Shown here one piece after another: positions 42,855-50,837 of a stretch of DNA of 64,000 bases (positions are counted from its first letter, which is position 1; every line of letters begins with the position of its first letter). Made by a program: the position numbers and the translations under genes. Location of the stretch: positions 1 to 64,000 of the forward strand of contig NZ_QUIV01000013.1 in the NCBI RefSeq assembly GCF_003480315.1, read 5' to 3'. The notes under the pieces are model-generated. The model did not search any database and was not told where the DNA came from. It worked only from the letters and a program-made list of their open reading frames with translations. Origin of the DNA: Clostridium sp. AM33-3 (lineage in GTDB: Bacteria; Bacillota; Clostridia; Lachnospirales; Lachnospiraceae).

Positions 42855-43721
42855 TTACTCTGCGAAATATTTCTCCATTACTTCCTGTGCCGGCATTTCC
42901 TGACCGGTGTAGAGCCTGAAGGCCTCCGCACCCTGCCAGAGCAGCATGCCGATTCCCGGAATGGTCTTGCAGCCTGCTGCTGCCGCATCCTTTAACAGTT
43001 TGGTCTCTCTCGGGTTGTAAACAACATCGGAAACAACCAGATCCTTGCGGAATAAGCTGGTATCGGTAATGATGCTCTGGTCGTCCATCGGCTTCATGCC
43101 CACACGGGTTGCATTGGTGAAAATATCACTGTCTGCAACTTCCTTGCGGAATGCTTCCTGGTCATCCAGATCAAACAGGTTGACGGTGCAGGCCGGAACA
43201 TGCTTGCGGATTTTCTCTACCGTTGCCTCTGCATTGGCAAAGAAGGAGTCTTTTCTTGCGAAAATAGAGATTTCCCGCATGCCCTCCAGTGCTGCCGTGA
43301 TCTCAATAGCAGTTGCTGCGCCGCCGGAACCGGCAATGGTCATCTTCTTTCCCGTGATCTCAAATCCGTTTTCACGGCAGTTTCTGACCCAGCCCATTCC
43401 ATCGGTGTTATGGCCGATGAGCTTTCCATTTTCATTTACCACCGTATTCACCGCACCGATCAGCTCAGCTGCCTTAGACAGCTCATCACAACAGGCCAGA
43501 GCTGCAGTCTTACATGGCATGGTGATGTTAAAGCCTTTCACATTCAACAGGCGAAGCGCCTTTACTGCCTCTGCAGTCTCCTCTTCTTTAATGTCGTAAG
43601 CAAGGTAAGCGTAATCCAGTCCAAGCTTCTGAAAACTGTAATTGTACATGGCCGGAGAACCGGAATGTCCCACCGGGCTTCCGATCAGGCAAAGCATTTG
43701 TGTATGTCCGCTAATTTCCAT
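42855..43721 (-). CDS. aroE: Shikimate dehydrogenase
   Basis: A 288-residue shikimate/quinate dehydrogenase. Substrate site SPVGHSGSPAMYN, catalytic Lys in NITMPCKTAA, NTDGMGW with the partner Asp, and NADP site IAGSGGAATA. The enzyme interconverts 3-dehydroshikimate and shikimate; some paralogs (YdiB, QuiB types) also use quinate. Length is slightly above AroE. Its position beside an inducible transporter and a LysR gene, away from other trunk-pathway genes, would fit a catabolic-type paralog, but the sequence alone does not prove it. Confidence 0.92.
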   Translation of the reverse strand: MEISGHTQMLCLIGSPVGHSGSPAMYNYSFQKLGLDYAYLAYDIKEEETAEAVKALRLLNVKGFNITMPCKTAALACCDELSKAAELIGAVNTVVNENGKLIGHNTDGMGWVRNCRENGFEITGKKMTIAGSGGAATAIEITAALEGMREISIFARKDSFFANAEATVEKIRKHVPACTVNLFDLDDQEAFRKEVADSDIFTNATRVGMKPMDDQSIITDTSLFRKDLVVSDVVYNPRETKLLKDAAAAGCKTIPGIGMLLWQGAEAFRLYTGQEMPAQEVMEKYFAE

Positions 43722-43792
43722 TGTCGTTTCCTCCTATCAGTAACATTTTGGGGTTTATTTTACTCGTTTTCTTTTCCTCTTGCAAGTAATTC

Positions 43793-44704
43793 TTACATAA
43801 CCAGCACCAGTACCATAATAATGCAGCAGATACTGATCAGCGCCGAAATCGAATTGAGTGCGCTGGACAGGCCGAAATCCTCGCCAAGCTCTGCAGTAAA
43901 CGCCGGAACTGCCGAAGATATAGGGCTGAATACCAGAAACGCCAGGGCCTGACGATATTCCAGTTCCAGAGGAAGCAGACGGAAAAATGCCACGGCCAAA
44001 ATAACTGCAATGCTATACCGGATCAAAAGGATCCGTGCCATAACGCCAAACTGCTCCCGGCTTCCCGATAACTGAAAACCAACTCCAAGCATCAGCATGG
44101 CCAGAAATGGATTTGCATTTCCGACAATCCCGGCAAATGTTGTCACTGCCTCCGGCAGACGGATCTGCAAAAGATTCAGGATCAGCATCAGGACATAAGT
44201 ATCAAACGGAATAGAACAGAGCAGTGTCAACGCGATCTTTTTTACAGAAAAGCCCTTTCCCCCTCCCTTTATCATGGAAGCAATGCTGTAGGAACCGCCC
44301 AGACAGATAAAGGAATTTCCCGTATCAAACAGGCTGGTGGCCAGCATACCGGCCGGGCCAAGAAAGCTCTGTACAAATGGCATCGTAAAGGTGCCGATGT
44401 TATAACCGGTACTATTAAGGACCTCAAATGCCCTCTTTTCCCTGGAAGCTCTGAGATTCAGAAGATATAAAACCGTCATGTACAAAACGCCGCCTCCAAA
44501 TCCCAGCAGGCACAGGCCCAGCAGAGATGGCTCTATCTTCATCCCGTTCATGTTGCTTATGATCGCTGCGGGCAGTGTTATTTTCAGCACGGTCTTTGAC
44601 AGCACATAAAAATCATCTTTCTTAAAAAAACCGATCCGGCGCAGCACATGTCCCAGAATGATGATCAGAATAAAACAGGCTGCGCGCATCAGAATTTCTC
44701 CCAT
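43793..44704 (-). CDS. AEC-family transporter
   Basis: A 303-residue protein with about ten membrane helices in two halves of the auxin-efflux-carrier family. Segments: VLSKTVLKITLPAAIISNM and LNSTGYNIGTFTMPFVQSF, with the second half beginning near FDTYVLMLILNLL. The family moves organic acids and related anions. It starts behind AAAGGAGAG and lies 72 bp before aroE on the same strand, so the two may be co-transcribed. Confidence 0.88.
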   Translation of the reverse strand: MGEILMRAACFILIIILGHVLRRIGFFKKDDFYVLSKTVLKITLPAAIISNMNGMKIEPSLLGLCLLGFGGGVLYMTVLYLLNLRASREKRAFEVLNSTGYNIGTFTMPFVQSFLGPAGMLATSLFDTGNSFICLGGSYSIASMIKGGGKGFSVKKIALTLLCSIPFDTYVLMLILNLLQIRLPEAVTTFAGIVGNANPFLAMLMLGVGFQLSGSREQFGVMARILLIRYSIAVILAVAFFRLLPLELEYRQALAFLVFSPISSAVPAFTAELGEDFGLSSALNSISALISICCIIMVLVLVM

Positions 44705-44989
44705 GGGGACTCTCCTTTTCGCCGCATAGTTTTTTTATTTCACATATGCTTCCTATTGTGCATCAGTTCAGCCGGATTGGCAAGCGTTTATTTTCTGTCA
44801 TTTATTCATATTCCGTTCACAAATCATTCAAAAACCTTTTACAGATTTAACATGATTTCTTCACGATTTCTCTCTATACTGTAACCATAAACAACAGGAA
44901 CGAAAGAGTTGTTTATAAAACGCTTAAAAGATTTTTTTCATAATACTCGAGCTGATAACAAGAGTTGTCAGCTCTCCTCCCTTTTTATA
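44705..44989. repeat. Intergenic region with two inverted repeats
   Basis: ATAAACAAC-n12-GTTGTTTAT (44887-44916) has perfect 9-bp arms. GAGCTGATAAC-n4-GTTGTCAGCTC (44949-44974) has 11-bp arms with one mismatch and is followed by CCTCCCTTTTTATAAC. A TATACT box lies at 44875-44880. Together they could form a short rightward transcript of about 100 nt. No gene is seen in the rest of the gap. Confidence 0.4.
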
Positions 44990-45022
44990 ACAAAAAAGCA
45001 GGTGCTATTTCCCGGCACCTGC
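44990..45022. terminator. Intrinsic terminator of CaCA gene
   Basis: GCAGGTGC-n9-GCACCTGC (44998-45022) with TTTTTTG on the minus strand, 33 bp after the antiporter stop codon. The other side is also T-rich, so it may work in both directions. Confidence 0.75.
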
Positions 45023-45055
45023 TTTCTTTGTTTTCTTCTCTATCTATTTTCTTTT

Positions 45056-45970
45056 CTACCGTATACAGATATAAACCAGATAACCGGCATACATGGCAAG
45101 CATAGCCAGGCCTTCTCCCCGGCTGATACGCAGCTTGCTGCGGCAAAGCACCCAGGTCACAACGCTGGCCACAATAAGGCAGACCGTATCAATCACCGAA
45201 AACGATGTTACCGCGATCGGATGGACTGCCGCAGAGGCCGCAAGCACCATCAGAACGTTAAAGATATTGGAGCCGATGACATTGCCCAGAGCCAGCCCAT
45301 TCTCCCCTTTTCTGGATGCGACAACGGAGGTGACAAGCTCCGGCAGGGAAGTGCCGAGTGCCACAACGGTCAGGCCTACAAGGGTCTGGGAAAGGCCGAA
45401 GGAAAGGGCAATATCTTTTGCGCTGTCTACAACCATGTTCCCGCCGCAGACAATGGCTGCCAGGCCGCCGACAATATAAATCACGCTGATAAGCGGAGAC
45501 AATACTCTGATCTCCTCATTCTCCTCGATCCGGTTTGCCAGTGCATCACGAACCGTCAGCACAAGAAAGCCGACAAACAGCAGTAACAGAAAGACTGCTT
45601 CCGGTCTGCTGATAAAATGATCCCGGAAAATCATGAAAAACAAAACCAGGGCCACACCTACCGATGCGGCGTAATCCCACCGCAGCTGTACCGCAAATGG
45701 ACGGATGACACCGCAGCAGCCCAACACTACCAGCAGGTTAAACAGATTGGAACCAATGACATTGCCCACCGCGATCTCATTGCTTCCGGCCAGAGAGGCC
45801 GTAGTGCTGACCGCCAACTCCGGTGCGCTAGTTCCAAACGCCACAATGGTAAGTCCGATGATGATACTGGGCACCCTGAGCGCCCGCGCAATGGAGGAAC
45901 TCGCCTCCACAAAATAATCTGCTCCCTTGATCAGAAGCACAAAGCCGACAACCAGCCAGACGTACATCAT
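45056..45970 (-). CDS. CaCA-family Na+/Ca2+ antiporter, YrbG-like
   Basis: A 304-residue protein with ten membrane helices and the two alpha repeats of the cation/Ca2+ exchanger family: GTSAPELAVSTTASL with GNVIGSNLFNLLVVLG, and GTSLPELVTSVVAS with GNVIGSNIFNVLMV. Acidic ion-binding residues are intact in both repeats. It probably exports Ca2+. Stands alone with its own terminator. Confidence 0.92.
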   Translation of the reverse strand: MMYVWLVVGFVLLIKGADYFVEASSSIARALRVPSIIIGLTIVAFGTSAPELAVSTTASLAGSNEIAVGNVIGSNLFNLLVVLGCCGVIRPFAVQLRWDYAASVGVALVLFFMIFRDHFISRPEAVFLLLLFVGFLVLTVRDALANRIEENEEIRVLSPLISVIYIVGGLAAIVCGGNMVVDSAKDIALSFGLSQTLVGLTVVALGTSLPELVTSVVASRKGENGLALGNVIGSNIFNVLMVLAASAAVHPIAVTSFSVIDTVCLIVASVVTWVLCRSKLRISRGEGLAMLAMYAGYLVYICIR

Positions 45971-46095
45971 AATCTTTCCTCCTGCCCTGTCCCCAGGTTT
46001 TTGTATTCTTTCCTAAAGTGAAATACAGTATAGGTGGTTTTGATGTACTTGTCAAGGCGGTGCCGGCTTTCTCCATGCACTTATCGAAAATCTAT

Positions 46096-46173
46096 TTATT
46101 CCGTTTCTTCTCCGTTATCCTTCGGCACTCCGTCAAATTCTGTTACCTTTGCGTATTGTTTGTTTGATTCCAT
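46096..46173 (-). CDS. Possible 25-aa peptide
   Basis: ATG at 46173 with GAGG about 11 bp upstream; the peptide starts MESNKQYAKVTEFDG and is highly charged. It lies in the 260-bp gap between the AGCS and CaCA genes. Codon choice looks plausible but the ribosome site is weak, so it may be chance. Confidence 0.25.
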   Translation of the reverse strand: MESNKQYAKVTEFDGVPKDNGEETE

Positions 46174-46232
46174 AGTGTCTGATTCCTCTTTTTTTCAGGT
46201 CTCATGACTGATTTTATTTTTTGCCTATATAA

Positions 46233-47594
46233 CTATTTTTTAGCTTTTATTTTCGGGAACTGTACATGGTCTGCCAGGAGCCACAGGGATAGAAGATTTG
46301 GATATGCCATCAGGCCATTCACCAGATCCGACATAAGCCAGACAAGCTCCAAACGGCAGATGCACCCCAGCCAGACTGCCAGAAGATAAAGAATGATATA
46401 CAGATATTCCGTATTTACACCAGGACACAGGTACTCTGCCAGATAAGAAAACATCTGTCTTCCTATATAGTACCAGCCAACAATCGTGGCAAAAGCGAAC
46501 GCAGCCATGCTGGCGGACACCAGAATGCCACCGCATCTGCCAAGAATTTTGGTAAAACAGAAGGAGGTAAGGGCAGCGCCATCCAGACCGGCTGCAATGC
46601 GCCACACCGCTTCGGCCCCGGCCATCAGTGCGCACTCCCGTTCCACGCACAAAATCACCAGAGCCGTCAGCGTGCAGATCACGATCGTATCAACAAACAC
46701 CTCAAACATGGCCCACATCCCCTGTTCCTCCGGCGTGGTCTCTTCCGCCGCGCCATGCAGCGCCGCAAGCGTTCCAAGTCCCGCTTCGTTAGAAAACACG
46801 CCCCGGGCCAGGCCAAAACGCACACTTCGTGAAAACAGAAATCCGGCAATACCACCGCCGGCCGCCCCAGGCGTCCAGGCCTCTTTCAGAATCTGTCCAA
46901 GCACCACCGGAATGCTGCGTCGGCACACCGCCAGAACCCATACGGAAAAGAAAAAATAAATTCCCGCGGACAGCGGCACAAACCAGGAAGTCATCCGGGA
47001 AATGCGCCGGATTCCTCCCCACACCACTGCAGCTGTCAGGGCTGTTACCAGAACTGCCGCAATTTCCTGCTTCATACCGGCTTCATAGCAAAGTGTTTCA
47101 CTGACCGCGTTCGCCTGCACCATGCTTCCCATCCCCAGAGAAGCCAGTACCGCAAACAGCGCATAAATCAGTCCCATGCTCCGGCAGCCCAGCCCACGCT
47201 CCATAGACACCATGGGACCGCACTGCCATGCTCCATCCGTTCTGCGATAACGGTACTTCTGCCCCAGGCTGGTTTCCGCGTAAGCCGTGGCCATGCCGAT
47301 GAGGGCTGAAATCCAGAGCCAGAACACGGCACCGGGACCACCGGCAGTCAGAGCCGTCGCCACGCCGACAATATTGCCTGTGCCAATGGTAGCAGCCAGC
47401 GCAGTGCAGGAGGTCTGGAATGAAGAAACCGAACCATTTCCAAGACTTCCCATCGTCTTTTTCCACCAGTATGGCAGTTTCCGGATCTGGAATCCACCAG
47501 ACTTCACGGTAAAGAACAGTCCTGTTCCCAGAAACAAAAGCATCGTCCACGGCCCCCAGACGATTTCGTGTAACAGCTGCAATGTCTGCTGCAT
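46233..47594 (-). CDS. AGCS-family Na+:alanine/glycine symporter
   Basis: A 453-residue symporter with about 11 helices: the family opening WGPWTMLLFLGTGLFFTV, then CTALAATIGTGNIVGVATAL and GGPGAVFWLWISALIGMATA. SVRFGLARGVFSNEAGLGT is the family signature. Start at 47594 is preferred because GGAGATAACC precedes that ATG; ATG codons at 47606 and 47621 are weaker. Imports alanine or glycine with Na+. Confidence 0.92.
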   Translation of the reverse strand: MQQTLQLLHEIVWGPWTMLLFLGTGLFFTVKSGGFQIRKLPYWWKKTMGSLGNGSVSSFQTSCTALAATIGTGNIVGVATALTAGGPGAVFWLWISALIGMATAYAETSLGQKYRYRRTDGAWQCGPMVSMERGLGCRSMGLIYALFAVLASLGMGSMVQANAVSETLCYEAGMKQEIAAVLVTALTAAVVWGGIRRISRMTSWFVPLSAGIYFFFSVWVLAVCRRSIPVVLGQILKEAWTPGAAGGGIAGFLFSRSVRFGLARGVFSNEAGLGTLAALHGAAEETTPEEQGMWAMFEVFVDTIVICTLTALVILCVERECALMAGAEAVWRIAAGLDGAALTSFCFTKILGRCGGILVSASMAAFAFATIVGWYYIGRQMFSYLAEYLCPGVNTEYLYIILYLLAVWLGCICRLELVWLMSDLVNGLMAYPNLLSLWLLADHVQFPKIKAKK

Positions 47595-47693
47595 GGTTAT
47601 CTCCATACACCTGCTCTTCATTCTAACTTATGCACAGAGTTCCTCGTATTTTCATTCGAGATGTGCTATAATCCAGCTATAGGAGGTATTCTT

Positions 47694-48674
47694 ATGCCCG
47701 GATTTACCACACACTATATCTTAGGAATGAAGGCCTACAACGATCTTCCCAACAATCAGTTAAAATACATCATTGCCAAATACCGCTGGCTCTACCAGCT
47801 GGGCCTGCAGGGGCCGGATATGTTTTTCTACAATATTCCCGTTCTGCGCCACCGGGACTACCGCAACGTTGGCTCCTATATGCATGAGCATCACATCCAG
47901 GAGTTCTTTGTCTGCTATCTGCAGCATTTAAGCGAAGTGAAATCCCGTCAGCAGAGAGAAGAAGGACTGGCTTACTTCTGTGGCTATTTAAATCACTACA
48001 TCGGAGACTCCATCTGTCATCCTTATGTGTATGGACGCATCGGCTACGATGCCAAAGCTCCAAACAGCCAGGCCCATGGCCGCCACGCTTCCCTGGAGAA
48101 TGACATTGATGCCATACTCCTGTGGAAATACAAGCACAAAAAACCATCCCAGTTCAACCAGGCAGCAACCATCTGCTTAAACGGCATGGAAACCCAGTTT
48201 ATCTCCCGTTTCCTTGCCGACTGTATCAATGAGACGTATTATCCCATCACCTACAGCAACAACTTCCAGGTAACCCCTGCCATGATCCACCGTTCCATTC
48301 TGGCTCTGCGATTCGGGTGCCGGACCCTGGCAGATCCAAAGGGATCCAAACGCAATAAGATTGCCTTCGTGGAGAAGCTGGTCCTGAAAAATCCGGTGGC
48401 ATCCCAGAAGCTGGTCACCGACGAGATCAATAACCCACGTGAAGTCCTGAACATCGACCATGACATCTGGTGCAACCCCTGGGACCGCAGACTTGCCTCA
48501 AAAGCCTCCTTCCCTGACCTGTTCCGGCAATGCCTGCACAAGAGCAACAATGTCTACGCCATCATCAATTCCTATCTGACCGGCGAACTGCCAAACACCA
48601 AAGAAAACATGGACCGGCTGCTGGATGAGCTTGGAAGCTACTCCTACCACAGTGGACTTTTTGTTCCGGATTAA
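47694..48674 (+). CDS. Zinc-dependent phospholipase C-like protein
   Basis: A 326-residue protein starting behind GGAGGTATTCTT. It has the zinc-dependent phospholipase C pattern: MPGFTTHYILGMKAYNDL, YQLGLQGPDMFFYNI, a run of His ligands in YMHEHHIQEFF and GYLNHYIGDSICHPYVYGRI, and a further His in HGRHASLENDID. No signal peptide is seen, unlike secreted phospholipases, so it is probably cytoplasmic and its substrate is open. It is monocistronic with a terminator. Confidence 0.85.
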   Translation: MPGFTTHYILGMKAYNDLPNNQLKYIIAKYRWLYQLGLQGPDMFFYNIPVLRHRDYRNVGSYMHEHHIQEFFVCYLQHLSEVKSRQQREEGLAYFCGYLNHYIGDSICHPYVYGRIGYDAKAPNSQAHGRHASLENDIDAILLWKYKHKKPSQFNQAATICLNGMETQFISRFLADCINETYYPITYSNNFQVTPAMIHRSILALRFGCRTLADPKGSKRNKIAFVEKLVLKNPVASQKLVTDEINNPREVLNIDHDIWCNPWDRRLASKASFPDLFRQCLHKSNNVYAIINSYLTGELPNTKENMDRLLDELGSYSYHSGLFVPD

Positions 48675-48692
48675 TAATCCCAAATAGACAAG

Positions 48693-48735
48693 CGCCGATA
48701 CAGAACCATTTCGTTCCGTATCGGCTGCTTATTTT
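48693..48735 (+). terminator. Intrinsic terminator after phospholipase gene
   Basis: GCCGATAC and GAAC pair with GTTC and GTATCGGC, followed by TGCTTATTTTC. It begins about 20 bp after the stop codon. Confidence 0.65.
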
Positions 48736-48756
48736 CGTCCAATAATTTCACGTAAA

Positions 48757-48839
48757 TATCAGTTAATATTTCAGTTAAAATATTGCATATTATTTTAATG
48801 TATCATATAATACTTATATAGATGAAAGGAGGTTTTCTT
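48757..48839 (+). promoter_or_regulatory. Promoter region of toxin-antitoxin operon
   Basis: Direct repeats TATCAGTTAA (48757-48766) and TTTCAGTTAA (48769-48778) are spaced 12 bp apart, followed by AT-rich DNA with -10-like boxes (TATAAT near 48806) before the AAGGAGG ribosome site. The repeats are candidate binding sites of the antitoxin. Confidence 0.45.
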
Positions 48840-49190
48840 ATGAGTTTCGCATTTGCCAATATGACCGAAAAATTAATTCCCATTTCTGATTTCAGCCAGG
48901 GAAAAGCTGGCAAAATCTTTAATGATGTCGCACAGAATAACAGTGAATATATTGTTTTGAAAAACAACCAGCCTACTGCTGTCCTTATCTCTGTCAAAGA
49001 ATATCAGGACACCCAGAAAAAGCTGGCCCGCCTTGAAAAATTTATGGAGGCCATTGAGAATATACGTCTGCTGAAGCTTGCCCAGTCCAGATCTTTAGAT
49101 GACACCACTTCGTTTGAATCCTTTATAACGGAAGAGGGATTTTCCATGGAAGAATTAGAACAGCTCGCAGAAAGCGTAGAAATCGAATGA
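48840..49190 (+). CDS. Phd/YefM-type antitoxin
   Basis: A 116-residue antitoxin, starting behind AAAGGAGG. The Phd/YefM fold is visible in KLIPISDFSQGKAGKIFNDV and YIVLKNNQPTAVLISVKEYQ. The C-terminal 50 residues form an acidic helical tail that would wrap the toxin. The stop overlaps the toxin start as ATGA. It should bind its own promoter repeats together with the toxin. Confidence 0.9.
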   Translation: MSFAFANMTEKLIPISDFSQGKAGKIFNDVAQNNSEYIVLKNNQPTAVLISVKEYQDTQKKLARLEKFMEAIENIRLLKLAQSRSLDDTTSFESFITEEGFSMEELEQLAESVEIE

Positions 49191-49546
49191 AAAGATGGAA
49201 TATAAAAATTACCAAAGAGGCGAAAAAAGATTTTCAACAGCTCGACAATAGCCTGAAAAAGCAGGTAGCCGCCGGTATCATCAAAGTGGCCAGGGCCCCA
49301 CTTCCCAGTCCACACGGCTATGGAAAGCCTCTCGGCAACAAAAACGGAAAAAATCTAACCGGTTTTTTCAAAATTAAATACAAAGGAATCGGCATCCGCA
49401 TTGTATATACCCTTGTACTCGCCGATATCACTATGAATATCGTTGTAATTTCTGAGCGTGATGATAATTACTGCTATGACCTTGCGTTTAAGCTATATCA
49501 GAAATACGGAGATAAGCTTTTTGAAAATATTTTCTTTGATTTTTAA
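49187..49546 (+). CDS. RelE/ParE-family toxin
   Basis: A 119-residue basic protein: WNIKITKEAKKDFQQLDNSL, then HGYGKPLGNKNGKNLTGFFK, YKGIGIRIVYTLV and IVVISERDDNYCYDLA. This is the RelE/YoeB fold of ribosome-dependent mRNA nucleases. Gene order and overlap with the antitoxin confirm a type II toxin-antitoxin pair. Specificity for translation arrest is family knowledge. Confidence 0.9.
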   Translation: MKRWNIKITKEAKKDFQQLDNSLKKQVAAGIIKVARAPLPSPHGYGKPLGNKNGKNLTGFFKIKYKGIGIRIVYTLVLADITMNIVVISERDDNYCYDLAFKLYQKYGDKLFENIFFDF

Positions 49547-49548
49547 TA

Positions 49549-49582
49549 GAAAAAACCAGGGATCCCTTATCGGATCACCTGG
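49549..49582. terminator. Shared convergent terminator
   Basis: CCAGG and GATCC pair with GGATC and CCTGG (49556-49582), flanked by a run of A on the left that reads TTTTTT on the minus strand. The MBL gene's stop codon TAA lies in the loop. It ends the MBL gene and may also act on the toxin transcript. Confidence 0.65.
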
Positions 49583-50754
49583 TTTCCATCTTTCATGCAG
49601 TAATGTTTTTCTACATTCAGTTCTTTCATCCACGCCTTGGTCTCCGGCGTGGTATACTTCCCATCCTCGTTATCCCACAGCCACTGTGGTGTCGGCCACA
49701 GGCAGATTTTCGGGCTGACTGCCTCGTAAAATTCCTTCGTCACGGCATGCTGTCCGTGGTGTGCCATCTGTACAATGTCGGCTTTCAGATCTTCCTTCGC
49801 CACCGTTTCCAGCACATGATTGCCGCCGTCCACCTGCAGATCGCCGGTAAACAGAATGGTAACGCCGTTTACCAGCATCCGGTATACCATGCTGGCATCG
49901 TTTCCGTCCCGCTCACCGACATGATCGTCATCCGGCTCGTAGCGGTCATTCAGCACGGTGATGCACACATCATCCACCAGGATCTCATCACCTTTTTTTA
50001 CCGGGCATGCCTCTCCTTTCGGAAGTCCGGCCAGTGCAGTGAGAATGGCGTCCGCAGTTCCCAGATCGCCAAGCTCATGCTTCTTGTACCAGTCCAGGGA
50101 AGCAAAATTATAGTAAATGTGATCGATGGTGATGCCGGTATCTTCCCCATCAGCCTCACTCTGCAGGAGGTTTAAGAGTGCTCCCACATGATCGGTGTGG
50201 GCGTGGGTCAGAAACCATGCGGATACATGGCTGCCCCGTTTTTTGATCTGCTCCTTTAAGTAGTCAGCATCGTCCCACCAGCCGCCGTCCACCACGATCA
50301 GACCGCCTTTCTTTGTCTCCAGGAGGAACGACATCATCTGGGCCTTCGTCTGTCCGGCCAGCATGGTCAGCTCCGCTCCGCCGAGGATCGGCTCCGTCCG
50401 GGCCGCAATTTCCTTTTCTGTCTTTCCCTGGGCCTCCAGCTCTTTTGCCTTCTCGCCCTCTGTCACCAGCTCCACATTTTCATAAGCTCCGGTGCTTCCG
50501 GTCTGCTCTGTTTTGTGGGCAGATCCTGAAGCATCTGCGCCTTTTTTGTGAGCTGCCCGCTTAACCGCAAACACGCAGCCAAAGGTCAGAAGCAGCACCA
50601 GTAATACGCCCAGGATCACAAACCACATATTCCTGTGACGCCGGTAACTGCGGTACCTTCTGGATGCAGCACGGTCAATGGACATCTCCATCTGCCATCC
50701 GATTTTCCGGCTGCCGCTTCTTCTAAATCTATGTCTTCTGCCAAATCTTCTCAT
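49567..50754 (-). CDS. Membrane-anchored MBL-fold hydrolase, ComEC-like
   Basis: A 395-residue protein. A basic N-terminus (MRRFGRRHRFRRSG) and one membrane helix near residues 43-62 place the rest outside. The metallo-beta-lactamase domain has the THAHTDHVG metal site, then LFTGDLQVDGG and MAHHGQHAVT, like the C-terminal nuclease-type domain of ComEC and related stand-alone proteins. It may hydrolyse a phosphodiester or nucleotide outside the cell. Start at 50754 follows AAGGGG. Divergent from the BCCT gene by 83 bp. Confidence 0.88.
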   Translation of the reverse strand: MRRFGRRHRFRRSGSRKIGWQMEMSIDRAASRRYRSYRRHRNMWFVILGVLLVLLLTFGCVFAVKRAAHKKGADASGSAHKTEQTGSTGAYENVELVTEGEKAKELEAQGKTEKEIAARTEPILGGAELTMLAGQTKAQMMSFLLETKKGGLIVVDGGWWDDADYLKEQIKKRGSHVSAWFLTHAHTDHVGALLNLLQSEADGEDTGITIDHIYYNFASLDWYKKHELGDLGTADAILTALAGLPKGEACPVKKGDEILVDDVCITVLNDRYEPDDDHVGERDGNDASMVYRMLVNGVTILFTGDLQVDGGNHVLETVAKEDLKADIVQMAHHGQHAVTKEFYEAVSPKICLWPTPQWLWDNEDGKYTTPETKAWMKELNVEKHYCMKDGNQVIR

Positions 50755-50837
50755 AAAATCCCCTTGCTTTTTCCGCATTGCGGTGCTATTATGTTCAATA
50801 TAATTCAATTTTAAGTTTTTTTGAACAGGAGGCCGTT

